Source of the DNA: Actinacidiphila oryziradicis
GTDB taxonomy: Bacteria > Actinomycetota > Actinomycetes > Streptomycetales > Streptomycetaceae
DNA length: 64,000 nt
Assembly (NCBI RefSeq): GCF_005047355.1
Contig: NZ_SUMC01000030.1
Location: forward strand, 48,729-112,728
Direction of reading: 5' to 3'
The notes under the pieces were generated by a model. It saw only the letters and a list, made by a program, of their open reading frames with translations, was not told the DNA's origin and made no database searches. Every line of letters starts with the position of its first letter. Position 1 is the first letter of the stretch. Shown here piece by piece: positions 26,047-34,533 of this stretch. The position numbers and the translations under genes were made by a program.

Positions 26047-28305
26047 TCACACCGGGTCGAGCACCTCCTGAATCTCCGGCCGCACCGCAGCAAATGTGCT
26101 GGCGGCCCGGTTGAGGACGTACGCCTGAGCCTCGGCGACATGGAAGTACATGCCGTGCAGCTGCAGCGAGCCCTCGGCGACACGCCGGGCGACGCAGACG
26201 TGCGCCATCAGGTGATCAAGCTGCTGCATGACATTGACGAGGGAGAGTCGCTCCAGGTCGTCGGCGACCGGCCGGTCGGCGAGGGCGACTTCGCCACGCC
26301 CGAGCCGTCCGATGCGCTGCATCCTGGCGAGCGAGGGGCGGCCGTGCCTCAGCCAGCGGGCCAGCGGGGTCTGTGCGCCCGGCTCGTGGGTCGCGCCGAG
26401 CAGCGCCTGCATCGCGCCGCAGCCGGAGTGGCCGCAGACGGTGATGGAGCTGACCTCCAGCACCTCCACCGCGTACTCGATGGCGGCGGCGACCGAGTCG
26501 CAGGAGGCGTCGTTGCCGGGGGGCGGCATCAGGTTGCCTACATTGCGGACGGTGAAGAGGTCGCCCGGACCGCTGGAGGTGATCATGCTGGTGACCAGCC
26601 GGGAGTCGGCGCAGGTGAGGAAGAGCTGGCTGGGACGCTGGCCCTCGCGGGCGAGCCTGGCCAGCTCGGCCCGCACCAGGGGGGCGGTATTGCGCTGGAA
26701 GGCGCTCAGACCGCCGACGAGCTGTCCCGCGGCCCTGCCGGTGGCGGTACTCGCCGTGTTGCTCGGCTTGGTGCAGTGATGATTGCGCCAGGGTGTCCAG
26801 GGGCGGCAGGCATGGGCACTGGCGGGCTCCGAGACGGTCCCGCCGGAGCGGTCGCCGAGGGTGGCCCAGCCGCCGCGCGCCCGGTGGCCGTCGCACCAGG
26901 ACTGCAGTGCCTCGTACGCCGCGTGGTCGATGAAGGAGCCGTCAAGCTCCACCACCGCACTGGTCCCTTCTGGCACCTGGGCGAATGCCCGGGCGAGTCT
27001 CGGCACGGCCAGGAAGGTCAACTGCCCCCGCACATGCACTCGGTGGACGCCCGCATCCTCGGTGACGGTGATACGGGTATGGGTGAGCCGGCGCAGCGAG
27101 AGGTAGACCGAGACGGCGATGCCGGCCGCCACCCCCTGCAGCACCCCGAAGACGACGACCGTGCCGAGAGTGGCCGCGTACACGGGGAATTCGCGGTGTC
27201 GCTGGACATGCTTGATGTGCGCGAAGCTCACCATCTTCACCCCGACGACCATTACCAGGGCGGCGAGCGCGGCCAGCGGGACCAGGTTGAGGACTTCGGC
27301 GAGCAATCCGGCGCACAGCACCACCCACACCCCGTGCAGCACCGCGGCGCGACGGGTCGCCGCCCCGGCTCTGACATTCGCCGAGCCGCGGATCGCCCCC
27401 CCGGCCACAGGCAGCCCGCCGAGCAGCCCGGAGACCACATTGGAGGCACCCTGGCCCAGCAACTCCCGGTTCAGCCCGGCCCGGGCTGTGTTGTCGCCGG
27501 GGCCGCCGCGCTGGGCCCGCAGCTTGTCGACCGCGACGGCCGACAGCAGCGACTCCATGCTCGCGACGAGGGTGACGGTGAGAACGGCGGCGATGGTGCC
27601 GAGCACCGGGCCGTCCGGAATCCCGGGCAGTACCAGGGAGTTCCAGGCCGGGAGGTCGACGCGGGGAAGGGTGATGGCAGCGCCCGCCGCGGTGGCGGCG
27701 GCCACGGCGGCCAGCGGTGCCGGGAGCGTGCGCAGTGCTTTTCCGGTCCGTCCGGGCAGCTGCGGCCACCCCGCCAGTACGGCGACAGTGATCGCGCCGA
27801 CCATCATCGTGGCCGGGTTGAAGGAGCCCAGCTGGGCAGGCAGGGCAGCGATGTTGGCGAGCGCCGAGCTGTCCGGGCTGCCGCCGAGGACGACATGCAG
27901 CTGGGCGATGGCGATGGTGACCCCGACACCGGCGAGCATGCCGTGCACTATCGCCGGGCCGAGGGCGAGCGCGGCCCGGGCCACCTGCATGGTGCCGAGG
28001 ATGAGTTGGGCGATCCCGGCGAGCACGGTGATGGCGCAGGTGGCCTGCCATCCATAGCGCTGCACCAGGGCCGCGGTGACGACGACAAGGCTGGTCGCCG
28101 CCCCGCTGACCTGTAGTGGGGCGCCGCCGAGCAGTCCGGCGACGATGCCGCCGACGGCTGCGGCGACGAGCCCGGCCTGTAGCGGTGCGCCGGTGGCGAG
28201 CGCGATGCCGAGCGACAGTGGGACGGCGATCAGGAACACAGTGATCGAGGCGGACAGATCTCGGCGCCAGTGGGCGCTGTCGGTCCTGGTCAGAGTGGTG
28301 TGCAT
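26047..28305 (-). CDS. SulP anion transporter fused to STAS and beta-carbonic anhydrase domains
   Basis: This 752-residue fusion has residues about 15-400 as a SulP transporter with 10-12 TM helices (ITVFLIAVPLSLGIALATG, VSGAATSLVVV, NRELLGQGASNVVSGLLGG). Residues about 415-500 are a STAS domain (VRGQLTFLAVPRLARAF). Residues about 545-752 are a beta-carbonic anhydrase with zinc ligands in LTCADSR and VCGHSGCGAM. The layout matches Rv3273 of M. tuberculosis. Linking CO2 hydration to a SulP pore suggests bicarbonate transport coupled to its production. A His/Cys/Pro-rich linker joins the two halves. No ribosome site is obvious before the ATG. Confidence 0.93.
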   Translation of the reverse strand: MHTTLTRTDSAHWRRDLSASITVFLIAVPLSLGIALATGAPLQAGLVAAAVGGIVAGLLGGAPLQVSGAATSLVVVTAALVQRYGWQATCAITVLAGIAQLILGTMQVARAALALGPAIVHGMLAGVGVTIAIAQLHVVLGGSPDSSALANIAALPAQLGSFNPATMMVGAITVAVLAGWPQLPGRTGKALRTLPAPLAAVAAATAAGAAITLPRVDLPAWNSLVLPGIPDGPVLGTIAAVLTVTLVASMESLLSAVAVDKLRAQRGGPGDNTARAGLNRELLGQGASNVVSGLLGGLPVAGGAIRGSANVRAGAATRRAAVLHGVWVVLCAGLLAEVLNLVPLAALAALVMVVGVKMVSFAHIKHVQRHREFPVYAATLGTVVVFGVLQGVAAGIAVSVYLSLRRLTHTRITVTEDAGVHRVHVRGQLTFLAVPRLARAFAQVPEGTSAVVELDGSFIDHAAYEALQSWCDGHRARGGWATLGDRSGGTVSEPASAHACRPWTPWRNHHCTKPSNTASTATGRAAGQLVGGLSAFQRNTAPLVRAELARLAREGQRPSQLFLTCADSRLVTSMITSSGPGDLFTVRNVGNLMPPPGNDASCDSVAAAIEYAVEVLEVSSITVCGHSGCGAMQALLGATHEPGAQTPLARWLRHGRPSLARMQRIGRLGRGEVALADRPVADDLERLSLVNVMQQLDHLMAHVCVARRVAEGSLQLHGMYFHVAEAQAYVLNRAASTFAAVRPEIQEVLDPV

Positions 28306-28581
28306 AGGTCCCGTCTCCTCCGGGGCGGCGCGGCTGCGGGCGGCGCGGGTGCGCGTGCGCGGTCGTGGTCACGGCTGTGCGGCGGGGTTTGCCACCAAGA
28401 CCTCGAGAGATGACGGTGTGTGATTGCATCGTCACTCTCAAGGCTCGGTAAATGGAGAGTAATGCACAGGTGTGGAGGAGCGGGAGGTCGAAGGCCCGTA
28501 CGAGCCTCAAATTAGCCCGATCGAGTGATCGCTTCAGTCCTGCGAATGCTTCACCCGCAGGTGCTGTGCCGGGCGGCTGCT

Positions 28582-29580
28582 TTACCGGGTGAGTGTCTCG
28601 GCTGTCCGTTCTTCCCGGTCTTCGGCGAGGGTGAAGGAGGGGTCGACCTGCGAGGCGAGGTCGGCGCCGGTCCGCTCGTTGCCCCAGCTCTCCGCGTTCT
28701 TCAGGTGGAAGTGCACCATCTGGCGGGTGTAGCGCTCCCAGTCGCGGCGCTCGTACGACGCGTCGGCGGCCACGTGCATCGTCCGCAGCGCACGCAGGTT
28801 CGACTCCTCCAACCGCTCGAAGCGCGGCGGCCGGCCCTTCTCCATCGCCCGCACCCAGTCCGAGTGGCCCACCGTGACCAGCAGGTCGTCGCCGACCTCG
28901 GCGCGGAGGAAGTCCAGATCGTCCGGGCCCTGCACCTTGTTGCCGACCACCTTGAGGGCGACCCCGAAGTCGCGGGCGTACTCCTTGTACTGGCGGTAGA
29001 CGGCGATTCCCTTGCGGGTCGGCTCGGCGACCAGGAAGGTCATGTCGAAACGGGTGAACATCCCAGAAGCGAAGGAGTCGCTCCCGGCCGTCATGTCGAC
29101 CACTACGTATTCGCCGCGACCGTCGACCAGGTGGTTCAGGCAGAGCTCGACGGCGCCGACCTTTGAGTGGTAGCAGGCCACCCCCAGGTCGGTCTCACTG
29201 AACGGTCCCGTCACCATCAGCCGCGCCGTGCCCTCGTCGAGCGGAACGGCGCGGGCGCAGGCGGTGTAGACCGGGTTCTCCTCGACGACCCGCAGCAGGC
29301 GCGAGCCGTGGCCGGGCGGGGTGGTCTTGATCATCGTCTCGGCGGAGGAGATCCGCGGGTTGGCGCCGCGGAGGTACTCCTTGATCTCCGGGAGGTGCGC
29401 GCCCATGGCGGGGAGCGTGGCGGCCTCTTCCTCGTCGAGGCCGAGGGCGGGGCCGAGGTGCTGGTTGATATCGGCGTCGACCGCGACAACGGGGACGCGA
29501 GCTGCGGCGAGGTGGCGGATGAAGAGAGAAGACAGCGTCGTTTTGCCGCTGCCACCCTTCCCGACGAAAGCGATCTTCAT
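28582..29580 (-). CDS. ParA/CooC-like P-loop ATPase
   Basis: This 332-residue protein starts MKIAFVGKGGSGKTTLSSLF, a deviant Walker A typical of ParA/MinD/CooC ATPases. VAVDADINQHLGPALG follows, with a switch II-like YVVVDMTAGSDSF. I place the start at ATG 29580; frames extending upstream add 19 residues with no ribosome site. TACCCT (29594-29589) lies 8 nt before it, so translation may be leaderless. CooC-like members mature metalloenzymes and others position cell components; I cannot tell which applies. It is divergent from the Fic-like gene. Confidence 0.85.
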   Translation of the reverse strand: MKIAFVGKGGSGKTTLSSLFIRHLAAARVPVVAVDADINQHLGPALGLDEEEAATLPAMGAHLPEIKEYLRGANPRISSAETMIKTTPPGHGSRLLRVVEENPVYTACARAVPLDEGTARLMVTGPFSETDLGVACYHSKVGAVELCLNHLVDGRGEYVVVDMTAGSDSFASGMFTRFDMTFLVAEPTRKGIAVYRQYKEYARDFGVALKVVGNKVQGPDDLDFLRAEVGDDLLVTVGHSDWVRAMEKGRPPRFERLEESNLRALRTMHVAADASYERRDWERYTRQMVHFHLKNAESWGNERTGADLASQVDPSFTLAEDREERTAETLTR

Positions 29581-29725
29581 GTTCAGTAAGGGTAGCGGCT
29601 CCTCGGCGCGAGACCGACGAGATGGCTCCGGATTCACCCGTCAGGGGGCGGTGCCGTCCGCCTGTGACCCGCCGGACAGGACCTGGCCGGCCGGGCGGCC
29701 GGGCCGTATGCGTAGGGTCGCACTC

Positions 29726-30571
29726 ATGAGTACGCCAGCTGCTGATCCGCTCGCTGTCCTCGGCTCGCTCCCGGGCGTCGCCGAGTCGGTGGACTCCGTA
29801 CGGCAGGCCGTGGACCGGGTCTACGGGCACCGGGTGATGCGTCGCCGCTCCGACGAGGTGGCGTCCGAGGCGGCGCTGCGCGGGGCGCGCGCCTCCGCGG
29901 CGCTCTCCGGGGCCGACTGGCCGTTGGAGGAGGTGCGTCGCCGCAGTGACTTCTCGGCGACCACGTCCACCGATGGCTCGGCCCTTCAGGTCGGCGCGGC
30001 ACTGCGGCTGACCGCCGAGGCCGGCCAGCTGCTCGGCGTCTGGCGTCAGTCGCCGGTACAGGCGCTGGCCCGGCTGCACCTGGTCGCGGCCGGCGGGGCG
30101 GTGCCGGACGAGATGGTGGGCCGGCCGAGGCTGGTCGGCGAGAAGGTCGACGAACCCCTCGTGGGGCTCGCGGAGCTGTCGCTGCCGGAACCCGGGGAGG
30201 TCATGGCGCGGCTCGACGGGCTGGCCGGGCTGCTGCTCGCGGGCAGTGAGGCACCGGCGCTGGTGGTGGGCGCGGTGGTGCACGGCGAACTGCTGGCGCT
30301 GCGGCCCTTCGGCTCGTTCAACGGGGCGGTGGCGCGCGCGGCCCAGCGGATCGTCCTGGTCGGCAGCGGCCTCGACCCGAAGTCGATCTGCCCCGCGGAG
30401 GTCGGGCACGCCGAACTGGGGCGGGCCGGATATCTCAAGGCGCTCGAGGGCTATGTGTCCGGGACGCCGGAGGGTATGGCCGGGTGGATCGCGCACTGCG
30501 GCGAGGCGCTCGGGCTCGGGGTGCGCGAGAGCGTGGCGGTCTGCGAGGCGCTCCAGCGCGGGGCCGCGTAA
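29726..30571 (+). CDS. Fic-like protein lacking the catalytic histidine
   Basis: This 281-residue helical protein is often labelled oxidoreductase in Streptomyces. The segment ALRPFGSFNGAVARAA occupies the place of the Fic motif HxFxxGNGRxxR: Pro-Phe, Gly-x-x-Asn-Gly and the last Arg are there, but the catalytic His is Arg and GNGR is FNGA. A Fic-fold without AMP transfer is the simplest reading. The start ATG 29726 follows TAGGGT (29713-29718) with no ribosome site. It is followed by a strong terminator. Confidence 0.75.
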   Translation: MSTPAADPLAVLGSLPGVAESVDSVRQAVDRVYGHRVMRRRSDEVASEAALRGARASAALSGADWPLEEVRRRSDFSATTSTDGSALQVGAALRLTAEAGQLLGVWRQSPVQALARLHLVAAGGAVPDEMVGRPRLVGEKVDEPLVGLAELSLPEPGEVMARLDGLAGLLLAGSEAPALVVGAVVHGELLALRPFGSFNGAVARAAQRIVLVGSGLDPKSICPAEVGHAELGRAGYLKALEGYVSGTPEGMAGWIAHCGEALGLGVRESVAVCEALQRGAA

Positions 30572-30601
30572 GCCGGCCGCTTGACCTGTCCGGACAGAGT
30601 T

Positions 30602-30627
30602 GCGGCGGCACCTTGGGGTGCCGCCGC
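30602..30627 (+). terminator. Terminator after the Fic-like gene
   Basis: GCGGCGGCACC and GGTGCCGCCGC form a perfect 11-bp stem with a TTGG loop. The rest of the gap, 30628-30885, shows nothing I can support. Confidence 0.85.
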
Positions 30628-30885
30628 TGACATGTCCGCAGGGTTACCAGTGCGTGCACGATATTTGCCCAACAGGTCGGGAACTTCGCCCGTCACCTGA
30701 TGCGGCTGGCCCGGTCAGCGGGTCTGCGTCGCGTGGGTGCCCGACTTTCATGCTCGGTCCGTGGGGCCTTGATTCGACGGGGTTCCTCTCGGATGTCCGT
30801 GGTCTCGCGGGCCGCTAATTCATTTCTACAGCGATGACGACGTGATCGGAAGCCTTCGTTGCATTTCTTTTCCTTTTGCCATCAG

Positions 30886-31716
30886 TCAGGACAATACGGG
30901 CCTGCGGCGCCGCGCCGCGTACCAGACCAATCCGGCGGTGGCCGCCGCCGCGCCGACCGCGGCCATCGCGAGCACCGGACGCGGCGGCATCGACAGTGAT
31001 CCGATCCGCTGGTGCAGCCGTACGGGGCGGTTGAAGGTGAGTACCGGCCACTCGCGGGCCACCGCCTCGCGCCGCAGTGCGCGGTCCGGGTTGACGGCAT
31101 ACGGGTGACCCACCGCCTCGAGCATCGGGATGTCCGTCACCGAGTCGCTGTACGCGAAGCAACGCTCCAGGTCGTACCCCTCGGACTCGGCGAGGGAGGC
31201 GATCGCCTCGGCCTTGGCCGGCCCGTAGACGTAGTGCTCGATCTCACCGGTGTACTGGCCGTCCTTGGCGATCATCCGGGTCGCGATCACATGGTCGGCG
31301 CCGAGCATCTCGCCGATGGGTTCGACGACCTCGGCGCCGGACGCGCTCACGATGACCACGTCGCGGCCGGCCAGGTGGTGCTCCTCGATGAGCGAGGCGG
31401 CCTCGTCGTAGATGATCGGGTCGATGAGGTCGTGCAGCGTCTCCGCCACGATCTCGCGCACCTGCTGCACATTCCAGCCACGGCAGAGCTCGGAGAGGTA
31501 CTTGCGCATTCCCTCCATCTGGTCGTGGTCCGCCCCGCCGACGAGGTATACGAACTGGGCGTATGCCGTACGCAGCACGGCCCGTCGGTTGATCAGGCCG
31601 ACCTGGTAGAACGACCTGCTGAAGGCGAGGGTGCTCGACTTGGCGATCACTGTCTTGTCGAGATCGAAGAAGGCTGCGGTCCGCGGGAAGAGGTGGTTTT
31701 CCACGAGGACGAGCAT
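30886..31716 (-). CDS. HAD-IB family phosphatase, SerB-like, with a C-terminal TM helix
   Basis: This 276-residue protein has HAD motif I in FFDLDKTVI, motif II in VIVSASGAE, and motif IV in CFAYSDSVTDIPML, plus a Lys at the motif III position. A helical cap spans about 30-115. The C-terminus (about 247-265) is a single hydrophobic helix followed by Arg residues, suggesting membrane attachment. It lies opposite ssd with the 6C RNA between, the same order as Rv3661-Rv3660c in mycobacteria. Phosphoserine phosphatase-like chemistry is the family expectation; its developmental link is by location only. Confidence 0.88.
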   Translation of the reverse strand: MLVLVENHLFPRTAAFFDLDKTVIAKSSTLAFSRSFYQVGLINRRAVLRTAYAQFVYLVGGADHDQMEGMRKYLSELCRGWNVQQVREIVAETLHDLIDPIIYDEAASLIEEHHLAGRDVVIVSASGAEVVEPIGEMLGADHVIATRMIAKDGQYTGEIEHYVYGPAKAEAIASLAESEGYDLERCFAYSDSVTDIPMLEAVGHPYAVNPDRALRREAVAREWPVLTFNRPVRLHQRIGSLSMPPRPVLAMAAVGAAAATAGLVWYAARRRRPVLS

Positions 31717-31787
31717 AGGGACCCACCATTCGGCGTAAGCTGCTGCGCGTGGGTTTGCCTGAGAAGGCCTTCGGGTACACCATGGAA

Positions 31788-31890
31788 GTCACGGATCGTT
31801 CGCGACCGTGCTAACCCGGTCTGGCTCCTCCCCCCCCGAGTCGGACTGTGGGGACGACCCCCGCTCTCCCCCCCGGCGGGGGTCGTCGCA
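31788..31890 (+). ncRNA. 6C small RNA (two C-loop hairpins)
   Basis: Two consecutive hairpins each carry a loop of seven or more cytosines. The first pairs GTCTGGCTC (31819-31827) with GAGTCGGAC (31838-31846) around CTCCCCCCCC. The second pairs GACGACCCCCGC (31853-31864) with GCGGGGGTCGTC (31876-31887) around TCTCCCCCCCG. This is the defining feature of the actinobacterial 6C RNA, and it sits between ssd and the HAD gene, exactly where mycobacteria keep theirs. A promoter-like TTTGCC-16-TACACC (31754-31781) fits a start near 31788; the ends are approximate. 6C RNAs act by base-pairing of the C-loops with G-rich mRNA sites. Confidence 0.85.
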
Positions 31891-32042
31891 TGTCCAGATG
31901 CGTTTTCGCGGCGGCATCAGGGGTGGGCCATTCCACTTCCCTCCGTTTCCCCGTTGCTCCCCGCCTCTGGCAGTGAGTACGACGCGTGACGGTGCGTAAT
32001 CGTTGCGTTGTTTTTCCGGATTAGCCCATACGGGTGATGGAG

Positions 32043-32120
32043 TTATCCACAACAGCGAGGTTATCCACAGTTTCAGACCAAGATCATCCAGAATCGCCCA
32101 CTCGGTCCATCCTGTCCACA
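32043..32120 (+). promoter_or_regulatory. Cluster of three DnaA boxes upstream of ssd
   Basis: TTATCCACA occurs twice with perfect match to the DnaA box (32043-32051 and 32061-32069, 18 bp apart). CTGTCCACA at 32112-32120 also fits the Streptomyces consensus (T/C)(T/C)(G/A/C)TCCACA. All three point the same way. The site is 57-134 bp before the ssd start codon. It may regulate ssd-tad by DnaA or titrate DnaA. The rest of 31717-32176 apart from the 6C RNA has no gene. Confidence 0.75.
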
Positions 32121-32176
32121 GGCGGTGCACAAGCGGTGCCACCGCCGCACACGGGACGAACGAGGGGGATGGGACC

Positions 32177-33286
32177 GTGGCTGAATCCATCACGCCCGGC
32201 CGGAGGCCGACCGCCGCAGACGGGCCGGGCCGGACACTGATCATCACCGAGGACGACGCGCTCCTCGACGATCTGCTGCGACTTTGCGCCGCGGCCGGCG
32301 CCGAACCGGAGGTGGCGTTCACGGCGCCACCGAGAGCGGGCAGCTGGGAAACCGCACCGCTGGTGCTGGTCGGAGCCGAAGCCACCCGACGAGTCAGCGG
32401 CGAAGCCCGGCGTGGCGGCGTACTGCTCATCGGGCGCGATCTCGACGACCCCGACGTATGGCGCCGGGCCGTCGCGATCGGCGCCGACCATGTGCTTTTC
32501 CTGCCCGACGCCGAAGCCTGGCTCGCCGACCGGATCGCCGACGCCGCGGAGGCCGTCGGCGAACCTGCCGTGACGGTCGGCGTCATCGGCGGCCGTGGCG
32601 GCGCCGGCGCCAGCACCCTCGCCTGCGCACTCGCCGTCACCGCCGCGCGCGGCGGCTGCCGCACGATGCTCGTCGACGGCGACCCCCTCGGCGGCGGCCT
32701 CGACATCCTGCTCGGCGCCGAACAGACGGGCGGCCTGCGCTGGCCCGACCTCGCGGACTCCCGGGGCCGGGTCAACAGCGGAGCCCTGGAGGAGTCCCTG
32801 CCCCGCACCCACGCGCTCTCCGTCCTCAGCTGGGACCGCAGCGACGCCGTCGTCATCCCTCCGCAGACGATGCGCTCCGTCCTGGGCGCCGCCCGACGGC
32901 GCGGTGGGATCGTCGTGGTCGACCTGCCCCGCCGGATGGACGAGGCCGTCACCGAGGCACTGGCCCAGGTCGACGTGGGGCTACTCGTCGTGCCCGCCGA
33001 GCTGCGGGCGGTCGCCGCAGCCGGGCGGGTCGCCTCCCGGATGAGCATGGTTCTGCGGGACCTGCGGGTCGTCGCCCGGGGACCGTTCGGCTCCGGCCTC
33101 GACGACGAGGAGATCGCCAGGCTCGTAGGGCTGCGGCTGGCAGGCGAGCTGCCGCCCGAACCCGGCCTTCTGGAGGCCCAGGACAGTGGCGAACCCCCCG
33201 GCTCCAGCCCTCGCGGACCCCTGGCCCGCTTCTGCTCCGCCTTCCTGGCCGAGGCCCTGCCCAGCGGCGGGAGCGTGGCCGCGTGA
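32177..33286 (+). CDS. ssd: Septum site-determining protein Ssd, MinD/ParA-like
   Basis: This 369-residue MinD-superfamily ATPase has a degenerate N-terminal receiver-like region (about 15-120, TLIITEDDALLDDLL) followed by the P-loop-related GGRGGAGASTLACALA and a VVDLPRRMDEA switch II. Relatives (CpaE/Ssd) position pili or inhibit septation; overproduced actinobacterial Ssd disturbs division. The GTG at 32177 is preceded by GGGGGATGGG. Its stop overlaps the tadA start, making it the lead gene of the tad operon and so likely its localisation factor. The P-loop lacks the usual GKT lysine context, so nucleotide hydrolysis is uncertain. Confidence 0.88.
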   Translation: MAESITPGRRPTAADGPGRTLIITEDDALLDDLLRLCAAAGAEPEVAFTAPPRAGSWETAPLVLVGAEATRRVSGEARRGGVLLIGRDLDDPDVWRRAVAIGADHVLFLPDAEAWLADRIADAAEAVGEPAVTVGVIGGRGGAGASTLACALAVTAARGGCRTMLVDGDPLGGGLDILLGAEQTGGLRWPDLADSRGRVNSGALEESLPRTHALSVLSWDRSDAVVIPPQTMRSVLGAARRRGGIVVVDLPRRMDEAVTEALAQVDVGLLVVPAELRAVAAAGRVASRMSMVLRDLRVVARGPFGSGLDDEEIARLVGLRLAGELPPEPGLLEAQDSGEPPGSSPRGPLARFCSAFLAEALPSGGSVAA

Positions 33287-34533
33287 GCACCGCCGACACC
33301 GCGCCCCGGCGCCGGGAGCTGCGCGAGCGTGACGCCGAGGAGCATGCCGCGCTGCTGGATGCCGTACGGCTGCGGCTCGCAGCCGCGGGTGACGATGCCA
33401 CCCCGGGTGGGGTCGCCGCCGCACTGCGGGCGCAAGGACGGCTGCTGGGGGACACCGAGATCCTCGGGGTCGTCACCGCCCTGCGGTCGGAGATGGTGGG
33501 GGCCGGCCCCCTGGAGCCGCTGCTTGCCGCACCGGACGTCACCGACGTGTTGGTGAACGGGCCGCAGGAGGTGTGGGTCGACCGCGGCTCGGGGCTGGAG
33601 CGCGCGGATGTCGGCTTCGCCGACGCCGCTGCCGTGCGGCGACTCGCCCAACGGCTGGCCACGGCTGCCGGGCGGCGGCTGGACGATGCCCGCCCCTGGG
33701 TGGACGCCCGGCTCCCCGACGGGACACGGCTCCACGCGGTGCTGCCACCGGTCGTCGTAGGCGGGCCGTGCCTGTCGCTGCGAGTCGTACGCACCCGGGC
33801 GTTCACCCTGGAGGAGCTCATTGCGGCGGGCAGCATGGACGCCGGCACCGCCCGGCTGCTGCGGGCCGTGCTCGACGCCAGGCTGTCGTTCCTCGTGAGC
33901 GGCGGCACCGGGTCCGGCAAGACCACTCTGCTGAGCTGCCTGCTCGGTCTCGTCGAGCCGGACGAACGGATCGTCCTCGCCGAGGACTCGGCGGAGCTGC
34001 GGCCCCGCCACCCGCATGTGGTCCGACTGGAGACCCGCCCTGCCAACCAGGAGGGCATCGGTCAGGTCACCCTCCGGGATCTGGTCCGGCAGGCCCTGCG
34101 GATGCGCCCCGACCGGCTGGTGGTGGGTGAAGTGCGCGGGCCCGAGGTGCTTGACCTGCTGGCGGCGCTGAACACCGGGCACGAAGGCGGCTGCGGCACC
34201 GTGCACGCCAATGCCGCGTCCGACGTCCCGGCCCGGCTGGAAGCGCTCGGCTCCACCGCCGGGCTCGACCGGGCCGCGCTGCACAGCCAGTTGGCCGCCG
34301 CGCTCTCCGTGGTCGTACACCTCGTCCGCGATCGCTCCGGGCGGCGTCGCGTCGCCGAGATCCACGTCCTGGAGCGTGGCAGGGACGGCCTTGTGACGAC
34401 CCTCCCCGCCCTCGCGGGCACCGAACGCGGCCCGGGATGGGCACGATTGGCCGCCCTGTGCGAACGGGGCCGGGCGGCCCAGGCTGTCCAGGCGGTTTCC
34501 CCGGCCGGCACCGCTGCCGGGAGGCCGCGGTGA
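33283..34533 (+). CDS. tadA: TadA/CpaF-type secretion ATPase
   Basis: This 416-residue type II/IV secretion ATPase has an N-terminal helical domain (1-90), then DVTDVLVNGPQEVWVDR, Walker A SGGTGSGKTTLLSCL, the Asp box VLAEDSAEL, Walker B LVVGEVRGPEVLDL and the His box GHEGGCGTVHANA. It hydrolyses ATP at the inner membrane to drive Flp/Tad pilus assembly. The start GTG overlaps the ssd stop (GTGA), and its own stop overlaps tadB. Confidence 0.95.
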   Translation: MSTADTAPRRRELRERDAEEHAALLDAVRLRLAAAGDDATPGGVAAALRAQGRLLGDTEILGVVTALRSEMVGAGPLEPLLAAPDVTDVLVNGPQEVWVDRGSGLERADVGFADAAAVRRLAQRLATAAGRRLDDARPWVDARLPDGTRLHAVLPPVVVGGPCLSLRVVRTRAFTLEELIAAGSMDAGTARLLRAVLDARLSFLVSGGTGSGKTTLLSCLLGLVEPDERIVLAEDSAELRPRHPHVVRLETRPANQEGIGQVTLRDLVRQALRMRPDRLVVGEVRGPEVLDLLAALNTGHEGGCGTVHANAASDVPARLEALGSTAGLDRAALHSQLAAALSVVVHLVRDRSGRRRVAEIHVLERGRDGLVTTLPALAGTERGPGWARLAALCERGRAAQAVQAVSPAGTAAGRPR

